DNA from: Shimia_B sp038528385
Lineage (GTDB): Bacteria > Pseudomonadota > Alphaproteobacteria > Rhodobacterales > Rhodobacteraceae
Assembly: GCA_038528385.1 (NCBI GenBank)
Contig: JBCBET010000007.1
Span: 1 to 64,000, forward strand
Direction of reading: 5' to 3'
DNA length: 64,000 nt
The notes under the pieces were generated by a model. The model saw only the letters and a list, made by a program, of their open reading frames with translations, was not told the origin of the DNA and did no database searches. Made by a program: the position numbers and the translations under genes. The first letter of the stretch is position 1. Each line of letters begins with the position of its first letter. Shown here piece after piece: positions 8,441 through 16,605 of this stretch.

Positions 8441-9253
8441 GCTGGTCACCTACCTCCGCCGCATATGATACTGGCAAACAGGCCACGCGGCAAACGGCCG
8501 GGGCCGAGGAGTGTTCGAAGGGTCTGAAAGGGAAGCAGTGCAATTGGACCGAGCTGGGGCCATCTGATGAGAGTACAGTGAGGCCGAGAGTGCGTTCCTT
8601 AAGACCGCTCCGCCTCGACTTGCCCTGCGCGGTGCGATGCGATGCGATGCGATGCGATGCGATGCGATGCGATGCGATGCGATGCGAAGCAGAGCGGCTT
8701 TGCGACCCTCCTGTCAATTGAGCTTCTCTTTGCTGGTCGGGGTCGTGCCGACGTTTCCCTCTCGATCAAGTCAAAGAAGCGACAAATCCTCTGTTGCTTC
8801 CCCGTATATCGCTTGGAGCGATGGGTCTCGGCGGCTTGAGACGACCTGCACAGCCAGCGCTCTCCCTTGGCCGAAACCGCACGCGCACAGGGGCGGCTCG
8901 GCTCCAGTCTAACGCTCGGAGGTAAACGCAAGCGCGGGGGAAGGCCGTTGTCCCACGCCCGCCCCGGCGCGCCGCCTCAGATCTTTTTGCCCGGGCAGCG
9001 CTACCGCCTGCGTGACCCAAGGCGTCAGCTGTCGCGTTTCGAGGTCCTCGCCTCGCTGCGCTGAGCACGGCCAGCATCCGCGGCGGTCGGGGCAGGCGCG
9101 CCGGCGCATTCGTGCGTCTCGCCCCGCGGGCCGGGTGCCTACGGCGCTGGCCCATGGGCGGAGGCCCGCGGCAAGCGGGGCCCTTGTGCTTGCACTCGCG
9201 GAGCAACTCGCGGAATGTACCCGGGGCTTACACTTTGGGCGGGCATCCTTTTC
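8441..9253. other. Gene-free divergent region between ctaB and the metal ABC operon
   Basis: About 800 bases without a gene I can support. The promoters of ctaB (leftward) and of the operon starting at 9254 (rightward) must lie here, but I could not pick out convincing -35/-10 pairs. The only clear structure is the pentanucleotide array at 8636-8685. Open frames here on both strands are rich in Arg, Pro and Ala and look like GC-rich noise. I found no tRNA-like cloverleaf, no TGTTATA-type Zur half site and no transposase remnant. Confidence 0.6.
8636..8685. repeat. Pentanucleotide microsatellite (GATGC)10
   Basis: Ten perfect head-to-tail copies of GATGC run from 8636 to 8685. One-mismatch units flank the array (GGTGC at 8631-8635 and GAAGC at 8686-8690). 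It is non-coding by my reading and lies about 200 bases upstream of ctaB. A five-base unit shifts frame with every copy gained or lost. If translated from the minus strand it would give Ser-His-Arg-Ile-Ala repeats. Confidence 0.95.
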
Positions 9254-9832
9254 ATGGCGCGGATAATCACGATCGGTGCGGTCCTCCTTGTGTGCATCGC
9301 CGGGCTCGGCGCGGCCCTCGTGCTTCCCGAGCGCACGGGCGTGTCGGAGACGGAACGCTTCAGCGCACCGGATCTCGATCCCATGACCATCGCGGAGGCG
9401 CAGGACGCATTTTTTCGGCTCACGCCCGCGCTCCTGCTCGTGGTCTACGAGGCCTTCGCGGAAGTGGAGGAGGACACGATCTACGACACCCTGGCGCGCG
9501 TGACCCATGGGGACGCGCTCGAGTATCTTTATCTCGAGCGGGTGGGCGCCATGGCCGGCGGGGGCCTCGACGAAGCTGACCAGACCATCCACGAGATCAA
9601 GCTCCTGAGCACGCAGGTCGCGCGCGAGGACGCCGCGCTCCTGATCGATGCCTCCTGGCAGGTCATCGGCACGGTGGGCCATGCCGAGCATCTCCATGTC
9701 CGCGGCAATACCTATAGCGCCGATCTCCAAGTGGCCCCGGTGGAGGGCGCCTGGCGTATCACGGGCTTCGCGCTCCGCGACGTGAACCGGGACGCGGCGG
9801 GGGAGACATTCCTTGCGCCCGCCACGAACTGA
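9254..9832 (+). CDS. Unrecognised membrane-anchored protein, first gene of metal ABC operon
   Basis: A 192-residue protein I do not recognise. An N-terminal hydrophobic segment (residues ~3-24) looks like an uncleaved signal anchor, so the rest should be periplasmic. The remainder is acidic and soluble, with an AQDAFFRLTP segment, a region of likely helices, and a C-terminal part (WQVIGTVGHAEHLHVRGNTY onward) that looks like beta strands and holds several His. The stop overlaps the start of the ABC ATPase gene (TGATG), so it is translationally coupled to the transporter. An upstream ATG at 9215 would add 13 residues. Neither start has a strong ribosome site. Given the neighbours, a role in metal binding or as a transporter accessory protein is plausible, but this is inference. 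Confidence 0.7.
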   Translation: MARIITIGAVLLVCIAGLGAALVLPERTGVSETERFSAPDLDPMTIAEAQDAFFRLTPALLLVVYEAFAEVEEDTIYDTLARVTHGDALEYLYLERVGAMAGGGLDEADQTIHEIKLLSTQVAREDAALLIDASWQVIGTVGHAEHLHVRGNTYSADLQVAPVEGAWRITGFALRDVNRDAAGETFLAPATN

Positions 9833-10500
9833 TGGTGGAGATCGAGGATATCGCGTTCGGCTATGCCGGCGGCGGCTTCCGGCTCAGCGTGCCCGCCTTC
9901 ACCCTCGCCGACGGGGAGCGCGTGGCCATCGTCGGGCCGAGCGGCAGCGGCAAGACCACGCTTCTCAATCTGATCGCGGGCATCCTCGTTCCCGAACGCG
10001 GGAGGATCACCGTGGGCGGCGAGGACGTCACGGCGCTGCCCGAGGCCGGGCGGCGGCGTTTCCGCGCGAGCCGGATCGGCTTCGTCTTTCAGGATTTCGC
10101 CTTGCTCGATTACCTCTCGGCGCGGCAGAACATCTACTACCCCTACCGGATCACGCCTGCGCTCACGCTCGATGCCCGCGTCCGCGACCGGGCGGAGACG
10201 CTCGCGGCGGCCTGCGGGATCGCCGACAAGCTCGACCGGCACCCGGCAGAGCTCAGCCAGGGCGAGCAGCAGCGCGTGGCCATCTGCCGGGCGCTCGTCA
10301 CGCAGCCGAGGCTCATCCTCTCCGACGAGGCCACCGGTAACCTCGACCCCGACGCCAAGGCGCGCATCCTCGATCTTCTCTTCGAGCAGGCCGCGGAGGC
10401 CGGGGCCGCCGTGCTGGCGGTGACCCATGACCACGAGCTCCTGCCGCGCTTCGGGCGGGTGGTGGATTTCGCGGATTTCCGGGAAAGCGCGGCGGCATGA
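9832..10500 (+). CDS. ABC transporter ATP-binding protein, MacB/LolD type
   Basis: A 222-residue ATPase. Walker A GPSGSGKTT is at residues ~35-43, the Q-loop FVFQDF at 85-90, the signature LSQGEQQRVAICRAL at 141-155, Walker B LILSDEATGNLD at 161-172 and the H-loop His at 199. The DEATGNLD form and the length place it in the MacB/LolD/FtsE class that works with FtsX-like permeases, not in the ZnuC class of importers. It overlaps the permease gene by four bases. It lies in an operon with NikK/NikL-like and ZnuA-like proteins, which suggests a metal-related mechanotransmission or export system rather than a classical importer. Confidence 0.92.
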   Translation: MVEIEDIAFGYAGGGFRLSVPAFTLADGERVAIVGPSGSGKTTLLNLIAGILVPERGRITVGGEDVTALPEAGRRRFRASRIGFVFQDFALLDYLSARQNIYYPYRITPALTLDARVRDRAETLAAACGIADKLDRHPAELSQGEQQRVAICRALVTQPRLILSDEATGNLDPDAKARILDLLFEQAAEAGAAVLAVTHDHELLPRFGRVVDFADFRESAAA

Positions 10501-11666
10501 ACGCGCTCTATCTCGCCTTCGCCTATTTGCGCTACCACTGGGCGCGGAGCCTCGTGCTCGTCCTCGTGGCGGCGCTCATCATGTTCGTGCCCGTGGCCAC
10601 GCAGACCCTGCTCTCCACCAGCGAGCGCGCGCTTCTGGCCCGCGGGGAGGCGACGCCGCTCCTCCTCGGGAGCCGGGGCTCGGAGCTCGATCTCACGATG
10701 GCCGCGCTCTACTTCTCCGACGAGCGGCCTGCCCCGGTGCCCATGGGCGAGGTGGAGGCGGTCTGGGACAGCGGGCTCGGCGTGCCCATCCCTGTCCATA
10801 CGGCGTTTTCGAGCGGCGGGTTCCGGATCGTGGGCACGACGCTCGATTACTTCGATTTCCGCGCGCTCTCCTTCGCCGACGGCCGCGGGCTCTCGTTCCT
10901 GGGCGATGCCGTCATCGGTGCGGACGTTGCGCGGGCGCTCGGCAAGGGAGTGGGCGACACCCTCGTCTCGGCACCCGAAAACCTCTTTGACCTCGACGGC
11001 GTCTACCCGCTCGAGATGCCCGTCGTGGGCGTGCTCGCGCCGACCAACACCCCCGATGACGGCGCGATCTTCGTCGATATCAAGACTGCATGGGTGATCC
11101 AGGGCATCGGTCACGGGCACGAGGACGTCGTCACCGCCGCCGACGTGGCCGGGGGCACCGCCGCGCTCGCCAATGCCGCGGTCGTCGAATACCAGCGCAT
11201 CACGCCCGACAATATCGAGAGCTTCCATTTCCACGGCGACCAGGACGCCTTCCCCGCCTCCGCGGTCATCGTGGTGCCCAACGACACGCGCGCGGGCACC
11301 ATCCTCAGGGGTCGCTACCTCGACAGCGAGGGTCCCACGCAGCTCATCGAGCCTGCGGGCGTGATCGCCGGGCTCGTCGATCGCATCTTCCGCATCAAGA
11401 CGCTCCTGGACGTCGTCACCGCGATCATCGCGCTGGCCGCGCTGGCGGCCATCGGGCTCGCGGTGTTCCTGAGCTACCGGCTCCGCGCCAAGGAGATCGC
11501 CACCGCCGTCAAGCTCGGCGCACGGCGGGGCATGGTCCTGCGGCTCTTGTCAGCCGAAACCATTACTTTACTGTTTCTTTCCGGAGCTATTGCTGCGCTC
11601 GCGGCTTCGATAGTGGCGCGCAATGCCGAGGTCTGGGTTGGGTGGATGCTCGCCCTGGGTGCATAA
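10497..11666 (+). CDS. FtsX/MacB-type ABC permease
   Basis: A 389-residue permease with the MacB/FtsX layout: one membrane segment near residues 14-36, a large periplasmic domain of about 250 residues, then three membrane segments in the last 100 residues (about 300-322, 345-370 and 370-386). The FtsX region is seen as FLSYRLRAKEIATAVKLGARRGMVLRLLSAET. The periplasmic domain carries two histidine-rich spots, GIGHGHEDVV and SFHFHGDQ, which would fit metal contact. This organisation resembles the Zur-regulated PA4063-PA4066 type ABC systems of Pseudomonas. That comparison is from memory and needs a search. The next gene begins 15 bases downstream. Confidence 0.88.
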   Translation: MNALYLAFAYLRYHWARSLVLVLVAALIMFVPVATQTLLSTSERALLARGEATPLLLGSRGSELDLTMAALYFSDERPAPVPMGEVEAVWDSGLGVPIPVHTAFSSGGFRIVGTTLDYFDFRALSFADGRGLSFLGDAVIGADVARALGKGVGDTLVSAPENLFDLDGVYPLEMPVVGVLAPTNTPDDGAIFVDIKTAWVIQGIGHGHEDVVTAADVAGGTAALANAAVVEYQRITPDNIESFHFHGDQDAFPASAVIVVPNDTRAGTILRGRYLDSEGPTQLIEPAGVIAGLVDRIFRIKTLLDVVTAIIALAALAAIGLAVFLSYRLRAKEIATAVKLGARRGMVLRLLSAETITLLFLSGAIAALAASIVARNAEVWVGWMLALGA

Positions 11667-11681
11667 TCACACGGAGGTTTC

Positions 11682-12458
11682 ATGAAAAATTACCTGCTCA
11701 CCGCGTCACTTGCATCGCTCCTCGCCGCTGCGCCGGCGCTGGCGCATTACGGCATGATCATCCCGGACGATCCCATGGTCAGCCAGGAGGACGGGCGGAG
11801 CGTGGCGCTCACCATGTCCTTCTCCCACCCGTTCGAGATGGACGGCATGGTGCTCGAGCGGCCCGCTTCCTTTTCGGTGACCCACGAAGGCACGACAACC
11901 GATCTCCTTGGCGGGCTAGAAGATGCCACGGTGATGGACGAGCAGGGCTACACACTCGATTTCGCGCTGGAGCGCCCGGGCACCTACGTCTTCGCCATGG
12001 AGCCGCAGCCCTATTGGGAGCCTGCCGAAGACGCCTTCATCATCCACTACACCAAGACCTATGTGACCGCCTACGGCGACGACGAGGGTTGGGATACCGA
12101 ACTCGGCCTCAAGACGGAGATCGTGCCGCTCTCGAAGCCCTTCGGCCTTTGGGAGCACAATGTCTTCCAGGGCATCGTGAAGCTCGACGGCGCTCCGGTA
12201 CCCTATGCCGAGGTGGAGGTGGAGTTCTTCAATGACGGCCTCGCTGCCACCGCCCCCGACGAGCTCATGATCACCCAGACGGTCAAGGCCGACGCAGATG
12301 GGGTCTTCACCTACGCGCCGCCCGCAGGCGGCTGGTGGGGCTTCGCCGCGCTCAACACGGCCGATTACACGCTCACCGAGGCAAGCTCCGGCGAGGACAA
12401 GGCCGTGGAGCTCGGCGCGGTCATCTGGGTCCATTTCGAAGACTGGACGGGGCAGTGA
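11682..12458 (+). CDS. DUF4198 (NikK-like) periplasmic metal-associated protein
   Basis: A 258-residue secreted protein. A clear signal peptide (MKNYLLTASLASLLAAAPALA) is followed directly by His-Tyr-Gly, so the mature protein would begin with an N-terminal His, as in NikK/CbtJ-type proteins. The DUF4198 pattern is visible in the His-x-x-x-x-P start, the central THEGTTTD strand and the later VYVTAYGD-like region, with a beta-sandwich carboxypeptidase-like domain near residues 160-235. DUF4198 proteins usually accompany ECF nickel or cobalt transporters, but no NikM, NikQ or NikO is present here. A GGAGG site precedes the ATG. The stop overlaps the GTG of the next gene. Confidence 0.82.
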   Translation: MKNYLLTASLASLLAAAPALAHYGMIIPDDPMVSQEDGRSVALTMSFSHPFEMDGMVLERPASFSVTHEGTTTDLLGGLEDATVMDEQGYTLDFALERPGTYVFAMEPQPYWEPAEDAFIIHYTKTYVTAYGDDEGWDTELGLKTEIVPLSKPFGLWEHNVFQGIVKLDGAPVPYAEVEVEFFNDGLAATAPDELMITQTVKADADGVFTYAPPAGGWWGFAALNTADYTLTEASSGEDKAVELGAVIWVHFEDWTGQ

Positions 12459-12790
12459 TCCGGGCGCTGCCCCTCTCTGCTGCTCTTGTCGCCGTCCCCC
12501 TGGGGGCGGCGGCCCATCAGCTCGTGGTCTTTGCCTCCACCGACTGCCAAGCGGTGACGGTGGAGGCGAAATTCTCCAACGGCAGGGCGGCGCAGGCGGG
12601 CGACGTGCGCGTCCTCGACGGGGAGAACAACCTCCTGACGACGCTCGCCCTCGCGGATGACGGCACGGTGAACCTGTCGCTGGCCGATATCGATCATTCC
12701 GGCGGCCTCCTCATCGAGGTCGATACCGGCGGGCACGACAATTACTGGATCCTGACGCCCGAGGATATCGCGCAGAAATGCGGAAGCTGA
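12455..12790 (+). CDS. NikL-like small periplasmic protein
   Basis: A 111-residue protein starting at GTG 12455, which overlaps the stop of the preceding gene (GTGA). It has a short signal peptide (IRALPLSAALVAVPLGAAA) followed by HQLVVFAS. The AHxLxVFA start after the signal peptide, the FSNGRAA and DGENNL segments and the terminal VDTGGHDNYW region match NikL, the partner of NikK in nickel ECF systems. Both the N-terminal His after processing and the GGH motif could bind metal. The frame stays open upstream to 12335 inside the preceding gene, so a longer start is unlikely. It overlaps the following gene by 13 bases. Confidence 0.75.
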   Translation: MIRALPLSAALVAVPLGAAAHQLVVFASTDCQAVTVEAKFSNGRAAQAGDVRVLDGENNLLTTLALADDGTVNLSLADIDHSGGLLIEVDTGGHDNYWILTPEDIAQKCGS

Positions 12791-13698
12791 CGGTGGCACG
12801 GATCTGGGCGGCGCTTGCCTGCGCCCTGTCCCTCTTGGTGGCCGCCCCGGCCGCGGTGGCGCAGGATCGCCCGCGCGTCGTGGCGGTGAACTACCCGCTG
12901 CAGTATTTCGCCCAACGCCTGCTTGGCGATGCGGCGGAGGTGGAGTTTCCGGTGCCCGAGGGTGTCGATCCGTCGTTCTGGCGGCCCTCCATCGGCGATA
13001 TCAGCCGCGTGCAATCCGCAGATCTGATCCTGCTCAACGGTGCGGGCTTCGCTGCCTGGATCGACCGCGTCTCGCTCCCCCGCTCCCGCGTGGTGAACAC
13101 GACCCGCGGGCTCGACGCGCAGTTCATCGTCACCGAAAGCATCACCCACAGCCATGGTGACGGGGGAGAGCATTCCCACGAGGGGCTCGCCTCCTACACC
13201 TGGCTCGATCCCGCGCTCGCGCTAACGCAGGCGGAGACGGTGGCGCTCGCGATCGTCGGAAGGGGGCTCGCGCCCGAGGGCGAGGTGATTGCCGCGCTCG
13301 AGACCCTGCGCGCGGAGATGACCGCGCTCGATCAGACCGCGGGGCGCCTTCTCGGGGCTGGCGCAGGGGCGCCCATCATCGCCACCCATCCCCGCTACCA
13401 GTATCTGGCGCGGCGCTACAGGCTCGAGGTGTCCTCGCTCGCGTGGGAGGCCGGTGCCGCGCCCACGCCCACGGAGCTGGAAGATCTCGCGAATTTGGCG
13501 ACCGGCACGGGCGCGCGCGTCCTCCTCTGGGAGGCGGAACCGCCTGCGGCGGCCTTCGCGGCGACCGAGGCGCTCGGTCTGCGTAACGTGGTCTTCGATC
13601 CGATGGCGTCCGGGCCCTCCACCGGCTCCTTTATCACCGGGTTCGACGCCGCGGTGGCGGCCCTCGCCGAAGCCCTGGACGCCAGCCCCGGAAACTGA
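12778..13698 (+). CDS. ZnuA-like (cluster A-I) substrate-binding protein with altered ligands
   Basis: A 306-residue periplasmic protein with a signal peptide (residues 1-29) and the fold pattern of ZnuA/TroA binding proteins. Compared with the genuine ZnuA encoded next door, two of the three metal histidines are replaced. The PH position is Ser66 (VDPSFWRP) and the DPHxW position is Thr141 (YTWLDP). Only His204 (ATHPRYQYLARRY) remains. A short His loop, HSHGDGGEHSH, lies at 124-134. It is the last gene of the six-gene operon and converges with znuA. It may bind a different ligand, bind metal weakly as a chaperone, or act as a sensor. The family call is firm, the function open. Confidence 0.85.
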   Translation: MRKLTVARIWAALACALSLLVAAPAAVAQDRPRVVAVNYPLQYFAQRLLGDAAEVEFPVPEGVDPSFWRPSIGDISRVQSADLILLNGAGFAAWIDRVSLPRSRVVNTTRGLDAQFIVTESITHSHGDGGEHSHEGLASYTWLDPALALTQAETVALAIVGRGLAPEGEVIAALETLRAEMTALDQTAGRLLGAGAGAPIIATHPRYQYLARRYRLEVSSLAWEAGAAPTPTELEDLANLATGTGARVLLWEAEPPAAAFAATEALGLRNVVFDPMASGPSTGSFITGFDAAVAALAEALDASPGN

Positions 13699-13803
13699 CC
13701 GGCCCGCGGCACTGCCGCCCGTTTCGCACTCCGGGCGCGAGACGGTCGAGGTCCGTGGCGCCGCCCGGGACGCACCCGGACGACGCAGGCGAGAGAAAAG
13801 TCT

Positions 13804-14988
13804 CTAGGACCCGAGCGCCTGCGACAGCGTCATCGCATTGTGGCGCATCATGTCGACATAGGTGCCCGCCGGGCCATCGGCGGAGGAGAGCGCGTCCGAA
13901 TAGAGCGTGCCGCCGATGCTGGCCCCGGTCTCGTTGGCGATCTGTTCAATCAGGCGGTTGTCGGCCACCGTTTCCACGAACACTGCGGAGATGCCCTTTT
14001 CCCTGATCTGGGTGATGAGTTCGGCGACGTCTGCGGCGGAGGCCTCGCTTTCGGTGCTGAGGCCCTGCGGCGCCTCGAAGGTGAGACCGTACTCCGCTGC
14101 GAGATAGCCGAAGGCGTCATGGGAGGTGACGACGGTGCGGCGCTCCGGAGGGATCGTGGCCATCATGGCGTCGATCTCCGCCTCCAGGGCTTCGAGCTCG
14201 GCCACGTAGTCCGCGCGGTTCTGGTAGAAGGTCGCGGCGTTTTCCGGGTCCGCCTGGGCGAGGCCCGCGGTGACGTTGTCGACGTAGACGATGGCGTTCT
14301 CGATGGTCTGCCAGGCATGGGGATCGAAGGCGCCGTGGTCGTGACCCGCGTGGTCGTGATCATGGTCGTCCAGCGATGCCTGCTCCGCGCCATGGTCATG
14401 GTCATGGTCGTGGTCGTCCATGGAGGCCTGGTCTTCTCCGTGGTCATGATCGTGATCCTCGGCGGAGGCGTGGTCTTCACCATGGTCGTGATCGTGATCC
14501 TCAGCGGAGGCGTGGTCTTCATCATGGTCGTGATCGTGGTCCTCGGCGGAGGCGTGGTCCTCGCCATGATCGTGATCGTGGTCCTCGGCGGAGGCATGCT
14601 CCTCCTCGCCGTGATCCCCGTGACCGTCGTCGAACTCGAGCGGCTCGATGCCCGTGGTGGCCACCACGAGGGACCCGTCGAAGGACGCCGCCTCCGCGAG
14701 ACGCTCGATCCAGCCCTCGAATTCGAGGCCGTTCATGAAGAGCACGTCTGCACCGGCCACGACCGCAGCCGCTTGGGGCGTGGGCTGGTAGACATGGGCG
14801 TCGCCGTCAGGCCCCACGAGCGTGGTGAGCGCGATGTGCTCTCCGCCGATGCGCTGCACCATGTCCCCGAGGATGGAGAAGGTGGCGACGACCGGCATGG
14901 GCTCATCGGCGGAGGCCGCGGCAGGCGCGAGCATGGAGGCCGCGACGAGCGCGGTGGCGGATTTCAGCAAGACACGACGAATGGGCAT
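13804..14988 (-). CDS. znuA: Zinc ABC transporter substrate-binding protein ZnuA
   Basis: A 394-residue periplasmic zinc-binding protein feeding ZnuBC. A signal peptide (1-27) is followed by the cluster A-I fold. The three His ligands are present at about 65 (GDAHVYQP), 224 (DPHAW) and 290 (VTSHDAFGYL), with an acidic residue near 339. A very long His/Asp/Glu-rich loop (residues ~122-219) built of 14-residue repeats makes it about 80-90 residues longer than usual. I choose the ATG at 14988, which follows GAGGGAG. The more upstream ATG at 15009 overlaps the znuB stop without a ribosome site of its own. It is last in the zur-orf48-znuC-znuB-znuA order. Confidence 0.93.
   Translation of the reverse strand: MPIRRVLLKSATALVAASMLAPAAASADEPMPVVATFSILGDMVQRIGGEHIALTTLVGPDGDAHVYQPTPQAAAVVAGADVLFMNGLEFEGWIERLAEAASFDGSLVVATTGIEPLEFDDGHGDHGEEEHASAEDHDHDHGEDHASAEDHDHDHDEDHASAEDHDHDHGEDHASAEDHDHDHGEDQASMDDHDHDHDHGAEQASLDDHDHDHAGHDHGAFDPHAWQTIENAIVYVDNVTAGLAQADPENAATFYQNRADYVAELEALEAEIDAMMATIPPERRTVVTSHDAFGYLAAEYGLTFEAPQGLSTESEASAADVAELITQIREKGISAVFVETVADNRLIEQIANETGASIGGTLYSDALSSADGPAGTYVDMMRHNAMTLSQALGS
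14431..14598 (-). repeat. Four 42-base tandem repeats coding the His-rich loop of ZnuA
   Basis: Residues 131-186 of ZnuA are four consecutive copies of a 14-residue unit, HASAEDHDHDHGED, with one G-to-D change in copy two. At the DNA level this is four 42-base units. Two further degenerate units beginning QASMDD and QASLDD extend the array to about 14332. Such arrays can change copy number by slippage without breaking the frame. Confidence 0.9.
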
Positions 14989-14998
14989 GGTTTCTCCC

Positions 14999-15868
14999 TC
15001 AGGTTTCATAGTGGCGGCCTGGCAAAACGCGGGCGACGACGCCGCCGGCTGGGCCGAAGAGCAAGGACAAGGCGTAGAAGATGCCGGCGACCAGGATGAT
15101 GGCGGGCCCGGACGGCAGGCTGAAGTGATAGGACAGAAGCAGGCCCGCGGCGCTCGACAGGATGGCGATCACCACGGACGCGGCGAGGAGGCCGCCGATC
15201 TCGGCGGTCCAGAAGCGCGCGGCGGCGGCCGGCAGGATGAGAATTCCCACCGCCATGAGCGTGCCGAGCGCGTGGAAGCCGCCCACGAGGTTCATCACCA
15301 CGAGGCTGAGAAAGACGAAATGCGTGACCGCGCTCAACCCGCTGACGGAGCGCAGGAACTGCGGATCGGCGCATTCGAGGACGAGGGGTCTGAACACGAT
15401 GGCGAGCACCAGGACGGAGATGCTCGCGATGCTGCACAAGAGGATCAGTGCGGCGTCATCGAGCGCGAGCACCGTGCCAAATAGGACATGCATGAGATCC
15501 ACATTACTGCCGCGCGTGGAGACGATGAGCACGCCGAGCGCGAGCGAAATCAGGTAGAACGCGGCGAGGCTCGCATCCTCCCGCAGGACGGTCATCCGCG
15601 ACACCGCCCCCGACAGGATCGCCACGAGCATCCCCGCGATGAGCCCGCCCACAGTCATGGCACCAAGCGAGAGCCCGGAGATGAGAAAGCCCACCGCCGC
15701 GCCCGGCAGGATGGCATGGGCCATGGCATCCCCGGTGAGGCTCATGCGGCGCAGCATCAAAAAGACGCCCACAGGCGTGGCCCCCACAGAGATGGCGACG
15801 CAGCCGAGAAGCGCGCGGCGCATGAAGCCGAACTCCACGAAGGGTGCTATGAGACCGTCATAGATCAC
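14999..15868 (-). CDS. znuB: Zinc ABC transporter permease ZnuB
   Basis: A 289-residue membrane permease with seven to eight membrane segments, of the ABC-3 family. The family features are visible in RRMSLTGDAMAHAILPGAAVGFL (the DALSHA-like block) and in the LILPAAAARFW segment. I place the start at GTG 15868, overlapping the znuC stop (GTGA). The frame continues upstream into an Arg-rich sequence that overlaps znuC and is not credible as protein. It forms the membrane path for zinc with the ZnuC ATPase and receives zinc from ZnuA. Confidence 0.92.
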   Translation of the reverse strand: MIYDGLIAPFVEFGFMRRALLGCVAISVGATPVGVFLMLRRMSLTGDAMAHAILPGAAVGFLISGLSLGAMTVGGLIAGMLVAILSGAVSRMTVLREDASLAAFYLISLALGVLIVSTRGSNVDLMHVLFGTVLALDDAALILLCSIASISVLVLAIVFRPLVLECADPQFLRSVSGLSAVTHFVFLSLVVMNLVGGFHALGTLMAVGILILPAAAARFWTAEIGGLLAASVVIAILSSAAGLLLSYHFSLPSGPAIILVAGIFYALSLLFGPAGGVVARVLPGRHYET

Positions 15869-16605
15869 GCGGCGGTCTTGGTGCAGATTTCCGGCTTCCC
15901 GCCGACGGCCTCGCACAGGAGCCGCGCACGCTGGTGGTTTTCCGCGGTCATGACCTCTCGCGTCGGGCCGTGCGCCACGAGCTCGCGCGCCAAAAGCATC
16001 GTTTCCGGGAAATGCGAGCGCACCACGTCGTAGTCGTGGAGGACGGCCATGACCGTCCGGCCCTCGCCATGCCACCCCCGCACGACGGCGATGAGATCGG
16101 CCATGGTGCGCGCGTCGATGGCCGAAAACGGCTCGTCGAGGAGCACGAGTCTGGCGTCCTGCAAGAGGAGACGCGCGAAGAGCGCGCGCTGCATCTGTCC
16201 GCCGGAGAGCGAGGCGATGGACCGGCTTTCGAGCCCCGTGAGCCCCACGACGTCGATGGCCTCTTCGAGGCGGGCCTTCTGCTTACGACCGAACCAACCG
16301 AAGGCGCCGATCTCGCGCCAGAGCCCCATGGCCACGATGTCCCGCACCGACAGGGGAAAACTGCGGTCGATGTCGGATTGCTGCGGCAGGTAGGCGACCT
16401 CGTCCCGCGAGATCCGGTCGAAGCTCACGCGCCCTCCTAGGGGGGAAAGCGCACCGGTGAGCCCTTTGAGCAGGGTGGATTTGCCTGCGCCGTTCGGGCC
16501 GACGATGGCCGTCAGGCTGCCGTCCTCGATCGTGGTGTCGAGGTGGTGGATCGCCGGGTGCCGGTCGTAGCCCAGCGTGAGATCGTTGAAGGCAAGAGCG
16601 GTCAT
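15865..16605 (-). CDS. znuC: Zinc ABC transporter ATP-binding protein ZnuC
   Basis: A 246-residue ATPase. Walker A GPNGAGKST lies near residues 36-44, the Q-loop is in VAYLPQQSDID, the signature is SLSGGQMQRALFARLL and Walker B LVLLDEPFSAID, followed by the H-loop in VLHDYD. The LPQQ..ID.. FPL pattern is typical of manganese and zinc importer ATPases. The start ATG at 16605 overlaps the stop of the small upstream gene (ATGA). The longer upstream frame is a shadow of zur. It drives ZnuB in zinc uptake. Confidence 0.93.
   Translation of the reverse strand: MTALAFNDLTLGYDRHPAIHHLDTTIEDGSLTAIVGPNGAGKSTLLKGLTGALSPLGGRVSFDRISRDEVAYLPQQSDIDRSFPLSVRDIVAMGLWREIGAFGWFGRKQKARLEEAIDVVGLTGLESRSIASLSGGQMQRALFARLLLQDARLVLLDEPFSAIDARTMADLIAVVRGWHGEGRTVMAVLHDYDVVRSHFPETMLLARELVAHGPTREVMTAENHQRARLLCEAVGGKPEICTKTAA

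Noticed and set aside
8636..8685. CRISPR array
   Set aside because: The units are contiguous with no spacers, so it is a microsatellite.
8211..8931. Minus-strand ORFs with Ser-His-Arg-Ile-Ala repeats over the GATGC array
   Set aside because: The repeat pattern comes from the microsatellite. The rest overlaps ctaB out of frame and has no family features.
9181..9253. Zur box before the metal ABC operon
   Set aside because: No TGTTATA-type half site is visible in the region, so Zur control could not be supported.
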